From Sphingomonas aerophila (lineage in GTDB: Bacteria > Pseudomonadota > Alphaproteobacteria > Sphingomonadales > Sphingomonadaceae): 64,000 nt of DNA. Positions 63,654 to 64,000 of the stretch are shown piece by piece. Position 1 is the first letter of the stretch; every line of letters begins with the position of its first letter. Where the stretch lies: the NCBI RefSeq assembly GCF_014199305.1, contig NZ_JACIJK010000008.1, positions 62,001 through 126,000 of the forward strand, written 5' to 3'. The position numbers and the translations under genes are program-made. A model generated the notes under the pieces. The model was not told where the DNA came from. It was given only the letters and a program-made list of their open reading frames with translations, and did no database searches.

Positions 63654-64000
63654 TCAGCCGATTTGGTCGACGACCGCGTGGCTGGACGATTCCTGCGGCT
63701 GGATCGTGCCGCCGAACAGCATCTTTACCCGGCCGGACACGGACACATCCGTTTCCCACAACTCGGCCGAATCGATGTCGAACCGGTTCAGCCGTGCGTC
63801 CTGCTTGCCATTCGGGAACCACGCCTCGACGCGATTATCCCACAGCCGGTCAAAGGTCGCCCGGTCGGTTTCCTCGCTGACGGCGCCCATCAGGCACGCG
63901 AAGAAGTCGTGCCCTTTGCCGACGAACTGGGCCATTGCCTGACCGCCCTTGGCGATGCGGTTGTCCTTGCCTGAGAAGACGAACAGCGTGTTTGGCTGGC
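63654..64000 (-). CDS. Pyridoxamine 5'-phosphate oxidase-like (general stress protein) family, partial
   Basis: The frame stays open to the window edge, showing the last 115 residues. NTLFVFSGKDNRIAKGGQAMAQFVGKGHDFFACLMGAV is the flavin-binding barrel of the general stress protein 26 type, and DRLWDNRVEAWFPNGKQDARL is its family-specific tail. These proteins bind FMN or related cofactors; function mostly unknown. The start lies beyond the window. Convergent with phaZ. Confidence 0.82.
   Translation of the reverse strand, partial: QPNTLFVFSGKDNRIAKGGQAMAQFVGKGHDFFACLMGAVSEETDRATFDRLWDNRVEAWFPNGKQDARLNRFDIDSAELWETDVSVSGRVKMLFGGTIQPQESSSHAVVDQIG

Overview
This is a GC-rich stretch of bacterial chromosome with tightly packed operons, many of them joined by 1- or 4-base stop/start overlaps. 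It most likely comes from an alphaproteobacterium of the Sphingomonadales (Sphingomonas-like). The support is a GcrA cell-cycle regulator, the Rieske/cytochrome b/cytochrome c1 operon, the ispH-thrB-rnhA cluster, split glycine decarboxylase subunits, a Tad/Cpa pilus operon and an intracellular PHB depolymerase. Most of the window is core chromosome. I see no insertion sequence, prophage, CRISPR array, tRNA or rRNA.

Layout. 1-5.2 kb: a partial serine hydrolase and an ABC-2 permease (minus strand), then gcrA and parE. 5.4-9.9 kb: argD-argF, hslO and queC-queE. 9.9-15.4 kb: small secreted proteins, lipB, a pair of membrane proteins, a GNAT enzyme, hemF and trmL. 15.6-18.4 kb: the petABC cytochrome bc1 operon, closed by a clear terminator. 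18.5-26 kb: a Gly/Tyr-rich lipoprotein, a MaoC dehydratase coupled to a phosphodiesterase, ychF, a TIGR02466-type oxygenase coupled to pth, rplY and a TraB/GumN protein. 26.2-32 kb: glyQ-glyS and ppdK. 33.6-40.8 kb: a minus-strand Tad/Cpa pilus operon (cpaA-B-C-D-E-tadB-tadC) with no cpaF ATPase gene where one is expected. 40.8-46 kb: a hydrolase-oxidoreductase pair, ispH-thrB-rnhA and a lipoprotein. 46.1-50.9 kb: a tandem glycine riboswitch followed by gcvT-gcvH-gcvPA-gcvPB. 50.9-56.7 kb: small membrane and secreted proteins, a DMT transporter, a 43-residue small ORF, a solitary Cas5d-like gene, proS and a flavoprotein. 56.8-64 kb: rnr, a small membrane protein, a saccharopine dehydrogenase-like enzyme, an ABC exporter, phaZ and a partial stress-type flavin-binding protein.

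The most unusual item is the gene at 53312-53899. Its protein matches the Cas5d family (type I-C CRISPR) from end to end, yet no other cas gene and no repeat array is present. It lies directly upstream of an archaeal/eukaryotic-type prolyl-tRNA synthetase. By my alignment from memory, the catalytic Tyr and His of Cas5d are kept (Tyr42, His106), with His105 where Lys is expected. Other points worth checking are the Tad operon without its motor ATPase, hairpins placed right at the starts or stops of rnr, queE and a secreted-protein gene, and short tandem repeats at the 3' end of rnhA and inside a small lipoprotein.
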